The notes: generated by a model from the letters alone, not told the origin. A stretch of DNA of 64,000 nt from Riptortus pedestris (GCA_019009955.1 CM032233.1:123571001-123635000); one strand, 5' to 3'. Positions 11,445 through 22,446 are shown, counted from the stretch's first letter. Numbers and translations are program-made.

Positions 11445-12182
11445 GAGCCGTTGGATTAGTGATACATGTACCTGATTGGTAGTGGTGACTGATTGGCTTA
11501 TGGTACATTTACCTAATGAGTAGTGGGCACCGATTGGCTTATGGTGCACATACCTGATCATTTGTTTAGCCTGGTTGGATTCGGGAAAAAGATGGTCATT
11601 GGTCCTGGTCATGATTGGCTTATGGTACATGTACCTGATAGGTAATCAACACTGATTGGTTTGCTGTACATGTACCTAATGTGCAGTGGGCACTGATTGG
11701 CTTATGGTACAAGTACCTGATCGGTAGTTGACACTGATTATTGGCTTATGGTACACATACCTGATCATTTGTTTAGTCTGGTTGGCTTACTGTACATGTA
11801 TGTCATCGGTAGTAGCTACGATTGGCTTAAGGTACATGCACCTGATTGGCTTGCCGTACATCTACCTAATGAGTATTGGTCATTGATTGGCTTATGGTAC
11901 ATGTACGTAATGAGTAGTAGACGCTGATTGGCTTATCCTACTTGTACGTAATGAGTATTGGGCACTGATTGGTTTATGGTATGTGTATCTGATCTTATTG
12001 GTAGTTGACACTGATTATTGGCTTATGGTACACATACCTGAACATTTGTTTAGTCTGGTTGGCTTACAGTACATGTATGTCATCGATAGTGGCCACTGAT
12101 TGGTTTTAGGTACATGCACCTGATTGGCTTGCCGTAGATGTACCTAATGAGTATTGGTCATTGATTGGTTTTTGGTACCATT
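11445..12182. repeat. Minisatellite of about 45-bp units
   Basis: Imperfect tandem array of units approximating CTGATTGGCTTATGGTACAT, then GTACCTGATCGGTAGTGGGCA. Each unit carries CTGATTGGC, an inverted CCAAT motif; at least fifteen are present. Several units carry the perfect palindrome GGTACATGTACC. A higher-order repeat with a period of about 277 bp is visible (block beginning GGTAGTTGACACTGATTATT at 11723 and again at 12000). The array ends at GGTACC near 12180. Confidence 0.9.
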
Positions 12183-12189
12183 TATGCTC

Positions 12190-15100
12190 TTCTTCGAAGT
12201 TATGAAGTTTATAAATCAGTCTGCTATATTCATAAATTGAACCTTCTAAAGTAATTATATACTAACTCCATTATATAACAAGAAAATATCATTTAAAAAT
12301 GAATGATTACATTTTATGTATTAGAATTATTTTAAAAAGTTATCACATGAGAGTGCAATAAAAATAAATTTAAAGCAGTTGTGATAGGGGATGACAAAAT
12401 TACTATTTGGAAATGCCATTTCAATTTGAGGACAACCTAATCATTTTATATCCAAGTACATGCTCATTTGTTAAATAAATTATAATTTAATGAAATATGA
12501 AAACTTAATCTTCAAGATTAATTTACTTATAATTTGATGCAATATAAAAATCATGATTAATTTAAAAACAAACTGAATGAAAACAAATTCAATATGAATA
12601 TTATGCTTCCAATTGTTATTAACTTTGAATTTATGGTTTTTGGAGCTGTAAGAGCTAGAACGGTTTTGTCTTCAGAACAGGATTAAGGTTTTATTTTGGT
12701 GAACAGCTGCATGGTTATTACACCCTTATATCCTATGGCTTTGTGTATTTTTACTTTGTTTATAAGTCTGGTGTTGTACAAATGAAGCAGTTATTATTGG
12801 TTATGTACCGCTATCACATATCCATATCTTTGAATGACTCTTAGGAATGGTAGCCTGTTAATCTTATTTTAGTTAATACTAAATATTGTTGGTAAAATGA
12901 GAACATTAAGTTTCTAAGTACATCTGACTACTTAAAAGTTTACTTAGTAGTTCCCTCTTTAAGCTCTAAATTTTGGCAATCTTTTCTTCGTCAAATGATT
13001 AGCTTTAAGAGCCAAGTATTTGAATTCGGTGTCATTCACATTTGTAACCTTATTGGTAGTTTATTGGCCTCAATGGCTCAAAGTACCTATTGGATTTAAT
13101 CACATGAAAAAATTCCTGCAAATCGTTACAAATTGTAGTAGTTATTAATCTTTTCTATAAAAATTATAATATAATTTTTATTTAAACATACATATACAAT
13201 TCCTATATATGCACAGATGACAGATGCATGCATGCACTTTATTTCAATTCTACTTCTAATATTTACAAGACTTCAGATATATTTTTATATTATATTCTAT
13301 AAACATTTTTAAAGTCCTACATCTACTATTTACAATTATTTTATTCCATCTGTACATAATGCTTCTATACAGATATAGACCACCCTTAATAATTACAATT
13401 ATTTAAATATGTCTATATTCTTAATTAAAACTATTTCTTATACTTTATATAAAATTTTCATTCTTAAATGTGCTTATGTACAATAGTTCTGTCATGTTTC
13501 TTTATCTATAAATTATCATCTATTTGCTTACATTGACCCCTATACACATATTCCAACATACAGGCACGCAAGAAGTATATTTATTATTTATTTACTGTTG
13601 AAGTTTGCTTTCAACTTGTATTACTATAAATTTGAGCTTCTTTTAGTAGTTTTATTTATTTGTCAACAATATCTGCTGAATAATGGAATCCCTGTGTTGT
13701 TGAAGTTCCTGTGCTTCGTGCAGGATATTTTGTGTGTTTTATATTGTTTATGAATTCCAGGCAGTTTTCTTTTATATGTTGAATAGTTAGTGGTACATTG
13801 GAGTTTTCACCAATAACTTGAGGTTATTTTGTAAATAAATTTATATTTCTTATGTCAAAATAAAAAAAAAGTGAAAACAGGAAGAGGAAAAAAAAAGAAA
13901 GAAAAAAAAATGGAAAAAGACGGCCAATTATTTAAGGTCAATATAGGTCACAAGTATATCTGTACAAAAAAAGAAAAATATTAGCAAACCATAAACTGAA
14001 TTCTAATCAAATTATTGTCATTTATTTATTTTAAATAAACAGAACTCAATAAATAATGCTTTCAAATGAATTTCTCTTCAACAAGAGGCCAGAAAACAAT
14101 GCAAAAGTTGCATAACCCCTATGCATCCAGCAGCATGTAATTAATTAAAAATAAATGTCACCTACCAATCAACGACTTGAACAACAGTTAGTTATTAATT
14201 ATATAGCTCTCCACTATGAGTTGGCATCTGGGACAAAATGTAGCACCTAATTAAACAGCTCTTCGCTACAAGTCAACTAGTGGGGTCACAGTCAGATACT
14301 TCAGGGTCTACAGATCAATGGTTCACATTACAGGCCTAAATTTTTATCAACAAACTAACAAATATCTTGTGTCTTTTGTGACGTTAACTAACAATTTTGC
14401 ACGTAGACACTTTCGCCGACACCGAGATAAATTGCGTTAAATGCTGATGTCCTGAAAGACCAAGACATTACTCACAGTCATTCAGCAACCTTATATCACC
14501 ACTGATTAATTAAAATATAATGATAGATGCTTGAAATATTTTTGATTAAATAGCCTTATTTCATTTCGAGTAAGGACACTTGTAAATGTTAAGCATTTTG
14601 AAAATGACTTTGAGAAGAAGACCCAGTAAAATATATCTCCATTAACTGTAACTAAGGCTACTTGTAAAACTTAGTTAAAGGTTATTCCATATCAAAGCAT
14701 ACATTAAATATTCATTTTACTATCCACCATCCAAAATTTGGCTCATTTATATTTGTTTAAATGTACTAGCTACAACTATATGATGTTTTTATACTAACCA
14801 TTGTAGTTTTATGTTTATATATTTTGTTTTGCTGTGTTTTGTTTTGTTTTGTTCTTGTCTTTTGAATGCTAATAACTTATTAATATTATTTGTTTTTTTT
14901 TTACTATTTGGGTAAAGCATGTGGAAGGTATATTATCACCTTAAAAATTTTTACTTCTTAAAATTCTACTGTTATCAAAATGATACTTTATACAAATATT
15001 TATTTATGGATGACAATATTACAATCATTAGCCAACATAAACTGAAGAAAATTATAAACAAGATATTCATTTAATTTTTTTGGCATATTTGCAAAATTCC

Positions 15101-17730
15101 TGTTCGCCGCACAATGTGGACATGAAGTCGTAGATCTCTTAACTATTTAAATTATTGCTCAAACTATAGGCTACCACAAGAGAAATATCTTTGTTTGCAG
15201 TTCAGATCAATTTGAGATTACTGACTGAAAAATTGAAATCTTGTCGGTCTTGAATCCCCATGTTTTACTCCATCACTTAAAACTGGCCTTAAGAATTTCA
15301 ATAGACTTTGATATTTGGATTCAATTATCCCAAGATATGAAATAGGTTATGTGTGAAAACGATCTCCCTGCCAGGAAGGAGTGCATTTTTCCCCCTTCTT
15401 TAATATAAAATCGGGGAATATCTTCATTACTTTGGATTTTAATCAAGAAGTGTAGGGCTTAAAGTTTCTTTAGAATATATATTCAACTATAAAAAGTTGT
15501 TTTAATGCATTAATTATATTTTAATCCCTTCATACTACTATCTAATTAACCGCTGACTTTAGCTCTTTGAATATTTGTCATATTCAATAAATCACATCAT
15601 TCTTCAGTCAGTAGTTTCACTATGTCATGGGAGTTTTTTGCAAATGTGCCAGAAATAACCAATAATTTTGTTATTTTTCAGTTGTTGTTAAATAAATTAT
15701 TATAGCATTTTTAAAATCCTCATGAAGGCATGAACATTTGTGCGAACTTTCTTATTGTTACCTTCGGAAGTATAAGAGATTCAAATTTTGAAGGTTGTAA
15801 TACATCTTTACCATACTCTATTGAAACAATAAATAACCATTTTATATATATTTACAAATCAAAAAATACAAATTCGAAAGTAAAAACATTTTACAACTGT
15901 AATTGATACATAAATAAAAAAAAAAATAGCCAAATATCAAGATCTGTCTTGTCAGGGAGACGTTTTAACCAAAGTAGCAGAAGCTATTACTCTTAAACAC
16001 TTGCAGTTATCTGTCAGTAATAGAAACATCAGCTAATAAAATAGAAAAACCTTTCTTTGATCAATAACTCGGAAAACAGCTTATAATCAATAATCTCCTG
16101 TAAAGTAGATGTTTAATTATTAAATAGTTCTCCAATTAAAGTCAGTGACTTGCTAAAGCAGTATATAATTACCTGGATGACTCCTACACTAGCCAACGAT
16201 TACGACAATATGTAATCAGAAATGTACACAGCTCTTGACTTCCAGTAAGACAACTGAGGTCACAGATAGTAACTAGAGGGTCTGTGGAACAGTAAGAAGC
16301 CTGTTTTATAATCAAACTACTTTCATAAACATAACACGCATGTAGCATGTATCATGGAATACATATACTAACAATCATACATCTATGTATTTCCACAGGT
16401 TCAAAGAGATACAGATAAAATCAATGCTAAAAAAACTTGAGATGGTTGTTGGACTTCAACAAATAGCCTATCAAGAACTATTTATCAGAAACATATAATT
16501 AAAATCTAATGGCATAAGTTTCAAATATATTTTGGCTAACATGTCATATTCATTCTTTCAAGCAAGATTGCATTGTTATTTCATTGAAAATGATGAAGAA
16601 GAAAAAAATCTAGTAATATACAACTTTGATAAAATTGTCAACAATTTTATTTTATTTTATTTTTTTATTCATACTGGTATCTCTGGGATTGAAATTTGAA
16701 TTACATATAAAAAAGTCTGTTTCTTGATATCATTTGACCCCAAATATGGGCTTATCTAATTCTTTTTGTGTGTCCTTTGGGGCCCATTACCTTTGACAAG
16801 AGGCATTATAATATCGTTATTCTGTCTGTCCATATTTCACATTTTTACAACGATAAATTTACAAAACTTGACATTTTTATCTTGATAATGATAATCATTG
16901 CCTACAGGCTTTCTGCCAAATTCCTCTTGCCTTCCTTTTGGAGAGCATAAATATAAGTCAGACTCCATATCTTCATTTCACTGACAAGTCTGGAGGCAAT
17001 TTAAACTTGTAGTTTATATAGTCATATTAGCTAATGCTTATCATTAGTCACTATATGCGCAGTATAGGCGGCTTGGATGGCTATTTTTCAATCCTCATGT
17101 GATATTCTCTCCACTTCTTGCTTACCGAATACTTCAATGTTTTTGAGCTTTTCATGTATAATGAGTACATTGTGATAATAATATAACTTAAATAAGACAA
17201 GGATGCTAAGGCATATCATTTCAGTCTATGGGATTTGTTTTTTAAAAAATTCAATATGCTAAAAGAAAGTAATTACCCCCATTGCTTACCAATTTTTTTA
17301 TATTCAATATTTACTGATATTTGAGATTAATTTACCAAATCTATGCAATTCATGAGAGGGGAAAATAAATATATAAATAAATTCATATTTTGGGCAAAGT
17401 GACAATGAATGTTTTAGAGCTTTTGGGTGATTCAAATTCTCATCCCAATATCTTAGGGTTTATTCTAATATAAAATATTAATAAAATGTGCTAAACATCA
17501 CTGATGAAAAAAAAAACAACAACAAAAAATCACTATGAAATAAAAAATATTTAATGATACATTAAGATGGAATATAAAATATACATAAGATACTTCAAGA
17601 TGGAGCATGTATTAATGAAATAAAGAAATACAAATGAGAATTGATGAATCGCAGCTACCATTCATTGACTACAACGGGAAATAATTGTTCCAGTTGAAGA
17701 TGTCTTGATACTTTCTGAGTCAAAGTTTTG
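12190..17730. other. 5.5 kb AT-rich stretch, no recognised feature
   Basis: Simple AT-rich sequence with purine runs (13860-13915), a TTTTG repeat (14822-14852) and scattered poly-A/T. No exon with convincing splice sites, transposon end or RNA gene was seen on either strand. Confidence 0.5.
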
Positions 17731-17851
17731 GATATATATATATATATATATATCGATTATTTCCTAGGTATGCTTGATGGACATTTGTGGAAATTTTTCA
17801 AAAATCGCGTCATGGGACGACATTAATAGCTGATTTCCCTTAAGGGAAACC
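17731..17851 (+). mobile_element. HINE-like 3' end fragment
   Basis: A short (TA)n run followed by a diverged 3' arm (GATGGACATTTGTGG, AATCGCGTCATG) and the palindrome TTTCCCTTAAGGGAAA. The terminal TCTGCTAA is lost. Confidence 0.65.
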
Positions 17852-17867
17852 TTTTTGTTTTTGTCAG

Positions 17868-18150
17868 TTGTATTTTCGATCTGAAAAGTCCCGAAGGCGT
17901 AAATTGCCAAAAGGATATTAATCCACAATTTTCAACCTAATTTTTAATTACCTTCAGAAAGAACCAGTGTATCAAAAAGACCTTGACACATATTGAATGT
18001 TAAGATTAACATAAAAATGTGAGATTGTTAAAAATTATAAGTATTAAGGAGACGATAAGGTTTGAAAATCTAACCTGTAATCTGATATGATCTTCAAACG
18101 CCTGTCATGTGAGCTCCTTGGCCAGCCGAAACAACTGAAATTACAAGTAC
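17868..18150 (-). repeat. Dispersed repeat, reverse copy of 23890-24175
   Basis: Reads as the reverse complement of 23890-24175 with divergence. Shared anchors include CTGTCATGTGAGCTCC versus the CACATGACAGGTGC region, the AAGGAGACGATAAGGTTTGAA block, and CCGAAGGCGTAA at the other end. Unclassified. In both places the copy lies just after a HINE 3' end. Confidence 0.6.
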
Positions 18151-18169
18151 TGGTTCTAATGGAATAATC

Positions 18170-18612
18170 AGTTCTCAAATGATTTTATATATATATCAAT
18201 TTTTCTAAACTGTAAAAACGCCCTTTTTCATACAAATCTTCATTTGTAACTCGTGGAGGAAGTATTTTACCACATATATATTATGCTTCGGTACCGTACC
18301 CCAAGCTGAGTGTCTGTCTAGAACGTAAATAATATTTCTTTCATGGTATGAAGTGCGTTTACGAGTACTTGAACTCCTCGTTGAGTCGTTCAGTTGCTAT
18401 CGGTCCGCATACTAAAGGGAGAAAAGCAAAATGTGAATGGGGTTCACGATTCTGGAACTATTTGACATACACCTCGGAGGATTCAGAACTTTTCATACGA
18501 CTGTCACCGATAGCATTCTTCCTCATTTGAAGTAATCCACCATATTTAAGGAACCGAGCTCATTTAAAGGCCGAAACTTCCGGGCTTCTTCATTTACGGA
18601 TAACGACAAAAA
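18170..18612. other. Unclassified sequence between repeats
   Basis: About 440 bp, slightly GC-richer than flanks. A 60-codon open frame on the plus strand (18348-18530) has no recognisable motif or splice support. No assignment. Confidence 0.3.
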
Positions 18613-18614
18613 AA

Positions 18615-19416
18615 AGGCCGTCACGCAGGGGCTGCATAAACTAAGCAGATTTCCCACACGAAGGTTTACAATAGATAAATATACATACAGGTAACACTAC
18701 TGTGTATGCTCAGTAAATGTTCAATACAAGTTAATAATCCCTACTACGGAAAGTGGCTTAATAGTTAACAAACAGGCCAGCCAGCCTCGTAGCGCTGCGT
18801 AGATAGACCGGAAACACGAACAATTAATGAAATATATCTGAATATAACATATTAATTTATTTGAAAACAATTTACTAAAGCTAGTGCTGTAATTTGTAAT
18901 GAATCAAAATCAGTTTTATCTCAATCACTCAAATTTTAGTAATCCAATAACAAAAGAAGGGGGGGGGCAACAGAACATATTTGCATATATCTCACAAAGT
19001 AAGAGTTCAATGAAAACAATATTTTGCATTTAGGCTTCAATTAATATGTTTTATTATATAACAGAGTATTGTTCATGTAACACTAGTAAAAGTGGGGGTT
19101 TACTGAAGGCTGAAAACTGAAAAATTCAAATATCTCGGTTAATATTCAGGATAGAGAATAACTGCACATAACAACATTTATAGTACATTTAATTTGCAAT
19201 AAGATTCATTCTATAAACTTTTTCGATGCGGCTTATAGTAACGAAGATATTTCGAATTTTCAAAATTCTCCCCCTCTAAAGCCCCCCCCCTCCCCTGGCC
19301 CGATTTCAGTTGTTAACGAACTTGATCTTTCTTTTTACATAAACGACTAAATATTGAGTTCGGTAACAATCAAATGAAAATTAGACCGCTAGAGCGGTAA
19401 CAGACAAATATATATA
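18615..19416 (+). mobile_element. HINE-like element, lacking 3' arm, in tandem
   Basis: Starts AGGCCGTCACGCAGGGG at 18615, with the GCAGATTTCCC subterminal block at about 18646 and a full body to GCGGTAACAGACAAATATA. It is directly joined to the 5' end of the next copy (AAAGTCCGTCACG at 19416) with no 3' arm between them. Confidence 0.8.
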
Positions 19417-20209
19417 AAGTCCGTCACGCAGGGGCTGCGTAAACTAAGCAGATTTCCCCCGTGAAGATTAGTAATAAATAAATCTACATACTGGTAACAC
19501 AACACCACTGTGAATAAATACAAACGGAAATAAGAAATGTTTCATCCAATTTCAATACGCTGCCGACAGGAAGCGCTAGGTTAGAAATGTAAACAAACGG
19601 GTCTGCCCGCCTCACACCGGAAAGAAAAACAATTACTGAAATATATCAGAATATAACATATTGATTTTATTGAGAATTATTTGCTATCTAGTACTGTAAT
19701 TAATAATGTGTCAGAATAATTGTTATCTCTATCAATCAAATTTTAGTAGTCCGAAACCTTAAACCGGGGGGAGGGGGGGCACCAGGACATATTTGAATGT
19801 ATCTCATATAATAAAGGTCTCTTGAATAAAATTTCTGGTATTTAAACTTCGAATAATGTATTTTATTATGTAGCAGAGTATTGTTTGTGTAACATGAGTA
19901 GAAGCGGCGGTTTGCTGATGGCTGAAAACTGAAAAATGCAAATATCTCGGTTAATATTCAAGATAGTGAATAAATGTATATACCAATATTTATAGTACAT
20001 TTAACTTGCAATAAGATTGGTTCTATACAATTTTTCGATCCGACCTATGGTAACGGAGATATTTCGAAAATCCACCCCTCTAACACCCCCCCCTCCCCCT
20101 GGCCCAATTTCAGCCGTTAACGAACTTGATCTTTCTCTTTACATAAAACGACTAAATATGGAGTTTGGTAACAATTAAACAATAATTGCAACCGCTAGAG
20201 CGGTAACAG

Positions 20210-20307
<98 letters not shown>

Positions 20308-20431
20308 TTTTGAACGGACCCCATTTTCGTCATCTCCTGGGTAGGATCGATGGACATTTGAAGAAAAATTTCGAAAATCGCGTCATGAGTACGACCTCAA
20401 TAGCTGATTTCCCTTAAGGGTAATCTGCTAA
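19417..20431 (+). mobile_element. HINE-like element, complete copy
   Basis: Best full-length copy: 5' terminus AAGTCCGTCACGCAGGGG (19417) with hairpin ACGCAGgggCTGCGT, subterminal GCAGATTTCCC, body, a (TA)n core of about 90 bp (20214-20304), the 3' arm TTTTGAACGGACC to CTCAATAGCTGA, the palindrome, and a CTAA end at 20428-20431. No ORF of substance. The GCAGATTTCCC block near the 5' end is the inverse of the 3' terminal block (one mismatch in this copy), giving subterminal inverted repeats. Confidence 0.85.
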
Positions 20432-20553
20432 TATACAGTTTTGAACGGACCTCATTTTCGTCATCTACTAGGTAGGATCGATGGACATTTGAAGAAACAT
20501 TTCGTCATGAGTACGACCTCAATAGCTGATTTCCCTTAAGGGAAATCTGCTAA
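20432..20553 (+). mobile_element. Second HINE 3' arm in tandem
   Basis: Directly after the CTAA of the previous copy comes another 3' arm (CAGTTTTGAACGGACC) ending in palindrome and CTAA at 20550-20553. It carries the same internal deletion (AAGAAACATTTCGTCATG) as the copy at 40343-40940, so the two share a recent source. Confidence 0.8.
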
Positions 20554-20725
20554 AAATAACATTATGGGAGGAATAATGAAATTAATGGAGTATAAAAAAT
20601 GTGCAAGATCTCAAATAGCAAGTAACGCTAAGGGTTATTATGTCCGGCAAAAATATCCAAAATTGTATATATCACAATGAGTCACTAACAAATCCGGAGC
20701 TATTTCATTAGCGGAAATCTGCTAA
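20554..20725 (+). mobile_element. Captured Gypsy LTR piece with new HINE-like terminus
   Basis: The sequence after the HINE end matches the flank of the 40.94 kb HINE for about 75 bp (ATAACATTATGGGAGG). It then jumps, at a GTAAC shared by both sites, into LTR sequence of the Gypsy at 41.1-45.3 kb (GGGTTATTATGTCCGG, CCAAAATTGTATATATC, CGGAGCT). It ends GCGGAAATCTGCTAA (20711-20725), which closely resembles the HINE terminus. Confidence 0.7.
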
Positions 20726-20903
20726 TAGTGTTATTACTAGGGATTTGGAAACTAAAAGAAGCCCTTAGAGCACACATTTAATACTACATTAATCCCTCCC
20801 CAACCTCTAGGTAGAGTAGCGATGAACTATCAATAAAATATTAATAATGATTTAGGTTAGTTGAATTCACCTTCCTGAAGTCACTAATTGAAATCTGTTA
20901 ACA

Positions 20904-21014
20904 ATTTTTTGAAGTGAAAACTTCTTTAGGCACGTTGTGCACCCCGTAAGGAAGCATTTGCGGGAGAGGAAAAAAGTATGAAATCGCGACACCGCCACCG
21001 CCACCGCTAGTACT
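20904..21014 (+). repeat. Direct repeat, left copy
   Basis: 111 bp starting ATTTTTTGAAGTGAAAACTT and ending CACCGCTAGTACT. It differs from the right copy essentially only by one extra CCACCG hexamer. It contains the short inverted repeat GAAGTgaaaACTTC. It lies about 130 bp upstream of the CARD start codon, so it may hold its promoter. Confidence 0.85.
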
Positions 21015-21147
21015 ATTTTTATACATCAAGGTCACCCACTTCCACTCTCGTCACTCGTCTTTTTACATACATTACTCCATTGCCTCTGTCATCAGAGATA
21101 CTAAAGACGTGGTACGGTGCATTTGGTTCGGAGGTATTTTCTTTTTA

Positions 21148-21444
21148 ATGGATGAAGTACATAGAAATACAATTGAAATCTTTAAAGAGGAAATCATATC
21201 TCAGCTAGGAAAAGAGGACGATTTTCAGTTAACAATGGAGTACTTTTACAACAATCGTCTTTTAAATGATTGGATGTTAAATAAAATGAATAATGCACGT
21301 GACTTTAATGAGAAAAGACGTAAATTTTGCGAAATGTTACCAAAACGTGGTCCAAGTCCGTTTAACACATTGTTACAAGCGTTAAACAAAATCAATCTCA
21401 ACAGTTTATCAGAAAAGATGAAAAACCTTTCAAACAACCTTTAG
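21148..21444 (+). CDS. CARD-domain protein, virus-like cassette
   Basis: 98-residue intact ORF starting MDEVHRNTIEIFKEEI; an ATG 39 bp upstream would add a hydrophobic leader less like the family. The whole protein fits a caspase-recruitment (CARD) death fold. An N-terminal amphipathic helix is followed by helical segments and the diagnostic C-terminal block LPKRGPSPFNTLLQAL, as in initiator caspases of the caspase-2/Dronc type (LPKRGPxAFxxFxxAL). CARDs mediate homotypic binding in apoptosome- and inflammasome-type complexes. There is no caspase catalytic domain, so a decoy or regulator role is inferred. Neighbours are broken virus-like fragments, while this frame is unbroken. It could be a captured host exon. 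Confidence 0.6.
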   Translation: MDEVHRNTIEIFKEEIISQLGKEDDFQLTMEYFYNNRLLNDWMLNKMNNARDFNEKRRKFCEMLPKRGPSPFNTLLQALNKINLNSLSEKMKNLSNNL

Positions 21445-21615
21445 GTATGAGGGCATAACGAATATAATATTACATCACTCAAATACGGAGAATGAAATGT
21501 CTTCAACTAAAAACCGGGGTGCAGTCACGGTCTCGACATTGTATTGTTGCTGAGGGAGCTTAAAACGCCGAAGTTGAAATATTGTACATAAGCTTATAAA
21601 AAATCCTCTGTACAG

Positions 21616-21815
21616 ACGTTTTATAAAAGAATACTCGAAGGTGAAACTGTCAGATCCGAATGCGAAAGCATTTACAGAAATTAAAACAGAAATAGATAGA
21701 CTAATGTATTACACAAGAGTTATAAAATCTGACTTTCGAAAAAATGGACATTACATTAGCTGTATTTGGAGTGATCCTGTCCACACGAAGGTCCTGATAC
21801 GTGTATATGTTGTAT
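21616..21815 (+). pseudogene. Open fragment, unrecognised
   Basis: An open plus-strand frame (begins KEYSKVKLSDPNAKAF) of about 60 codons with coding-like composition and no recognised motif. It lies between the CARD ORF and the integrase-like fragment. It may be a remnant of another cassette gene or chance. Confidence 0.25.
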
Positions 21816-21839
21816 AGTATCAAATAGACATCATGACAT

Positions 21840-22040
21840 AAATAAGAAATTAGCAGCTTTATATACATGATGATGATGATTAACTTGAATACCCGCATTA
21901 TCGTCTTTGATAGATCGTCCGTTCATATCCTTCAACAGGTATGCATGAGGAAGTGTGTCATGAATTCTGGTTACTTTAAAAATCTCTGCAGACCAATTTG
22001 GAGTATAAGACTTAGAAAACACACATTTTTGTTTAGATAT
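21840..22040 (-). pseudogene. Integrase C-terminal fragment, Maverick-like
   Basis: Minus-strand frame containing SKSYTPNWSAEIFKV and, about 15 residues on, YLLKDMNGRSIK. The pattern YxPNWSxEIFxV…YxLKDxxGxxI is characteristic of the C-terminal region of Maverick/Polinton and related retroviral-type integrases. The DDE core is absent, and the final FY-QEL segment expected downstream is replaced by unrelated sequence. Upstream it is fused to the PolB-like fragment with no intervening DNA. Confidence 0.5.
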
Positions 22041-22335
22041 TCTAACAAAATCGTTGACCGAAACGTTTTTGTTTTGTTTTTCGAATACAATTATGTCTTT
22101 TAACGTGACTGGAAAATTTAAGTTTTCAAAAGAAATTGGAACATTTACTTGTTTGCATTCACTAACGCGCTCGGGATGACGATTCGAAACGTATTTAGAC
22201 AGTATTGCTCATTTAAGACAATAATCATCCTCGTTTTTTACATTAATAACTGCCTTCTTGTTTCTGATTTTGCGCGGAAGAGGAATACGACTTTTGGGCT
22301 TAATGGGAATTTATTTATGCAGTCTCATTAATAAA
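22040..22335 (-). pseudogene. Protein-primed PolB N-terminal-like fragment
   Basis: The minus-strand frame reads LPRKIRNKKAVINVKN, then EDDYCLK, a stop, SKYVSNRHPERVSE and LKDIIVFEKQNKNVSVN. This order (LP..L..KKA.IN.KN.D..CF, then YP..LKDI..FE.QN..SVN) recalls the segment ahead of the catalytic domains in PolB-like proteins of arthropod Maverick/adintovirus elements. One in-frame stop and no polymerase motifs: a dead fragment. The assignment is from recollection of family pattern and needs a profile search. Confidence 0.45.
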
Positions 22336-22341
22336 ACGTCG

Positions 22342-22446
22342 ATTTTTTGAAGTGAAAACTTCTTTAGGCACGTTGTGCACCCCGTAAGGAAGCATTTGCG
22401 GGAGAGGAAAAAAGTATGAAATCGCGACACCGCCACCGCTAGTACT
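22342..22446 (+). repeat. Direct repeat, right copy
   Basis: 105 bp, near-identical to 20904-21014 apart from one CCACCG hexamer. Ends CACCGCTAGTACT. Confidence 0.85.

Larger units (their letters stand above)
20904..22446. mobile_element. Maverick/adintovirus-like remnant with CARD ORF
   Basis: A 1.5 kb cassette bounded by near-identical direct repeats (20904-21014 and 22342-22446). Inside are an intact plus-strand CARD ORF, a minus-strand PolB-like fragment and a minus-strand integrase C-terminus-like fragment. PolB plus a retroviral-type integrase is the signature pair of Maverick/Polinton elements and adintoviruses. Only scraps of each remain, fused end to end, so the cassette cannot replicate. 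The assignment rests on short motif resemblance read by eye. Confidence 0.5.

Noticed and set aside
11445..12182. CRISPR-like array
   Set aside because: Units are contiguous, degenerate tandem repeats without unique spacers, and the genome is eukaryotic.
13660..13830. Minus-strand open stretch reading NVPLTIQHIKENCLEFINN
   Set aside because: Coding-like but short, preceded by a stop and not matched to a family I can name.
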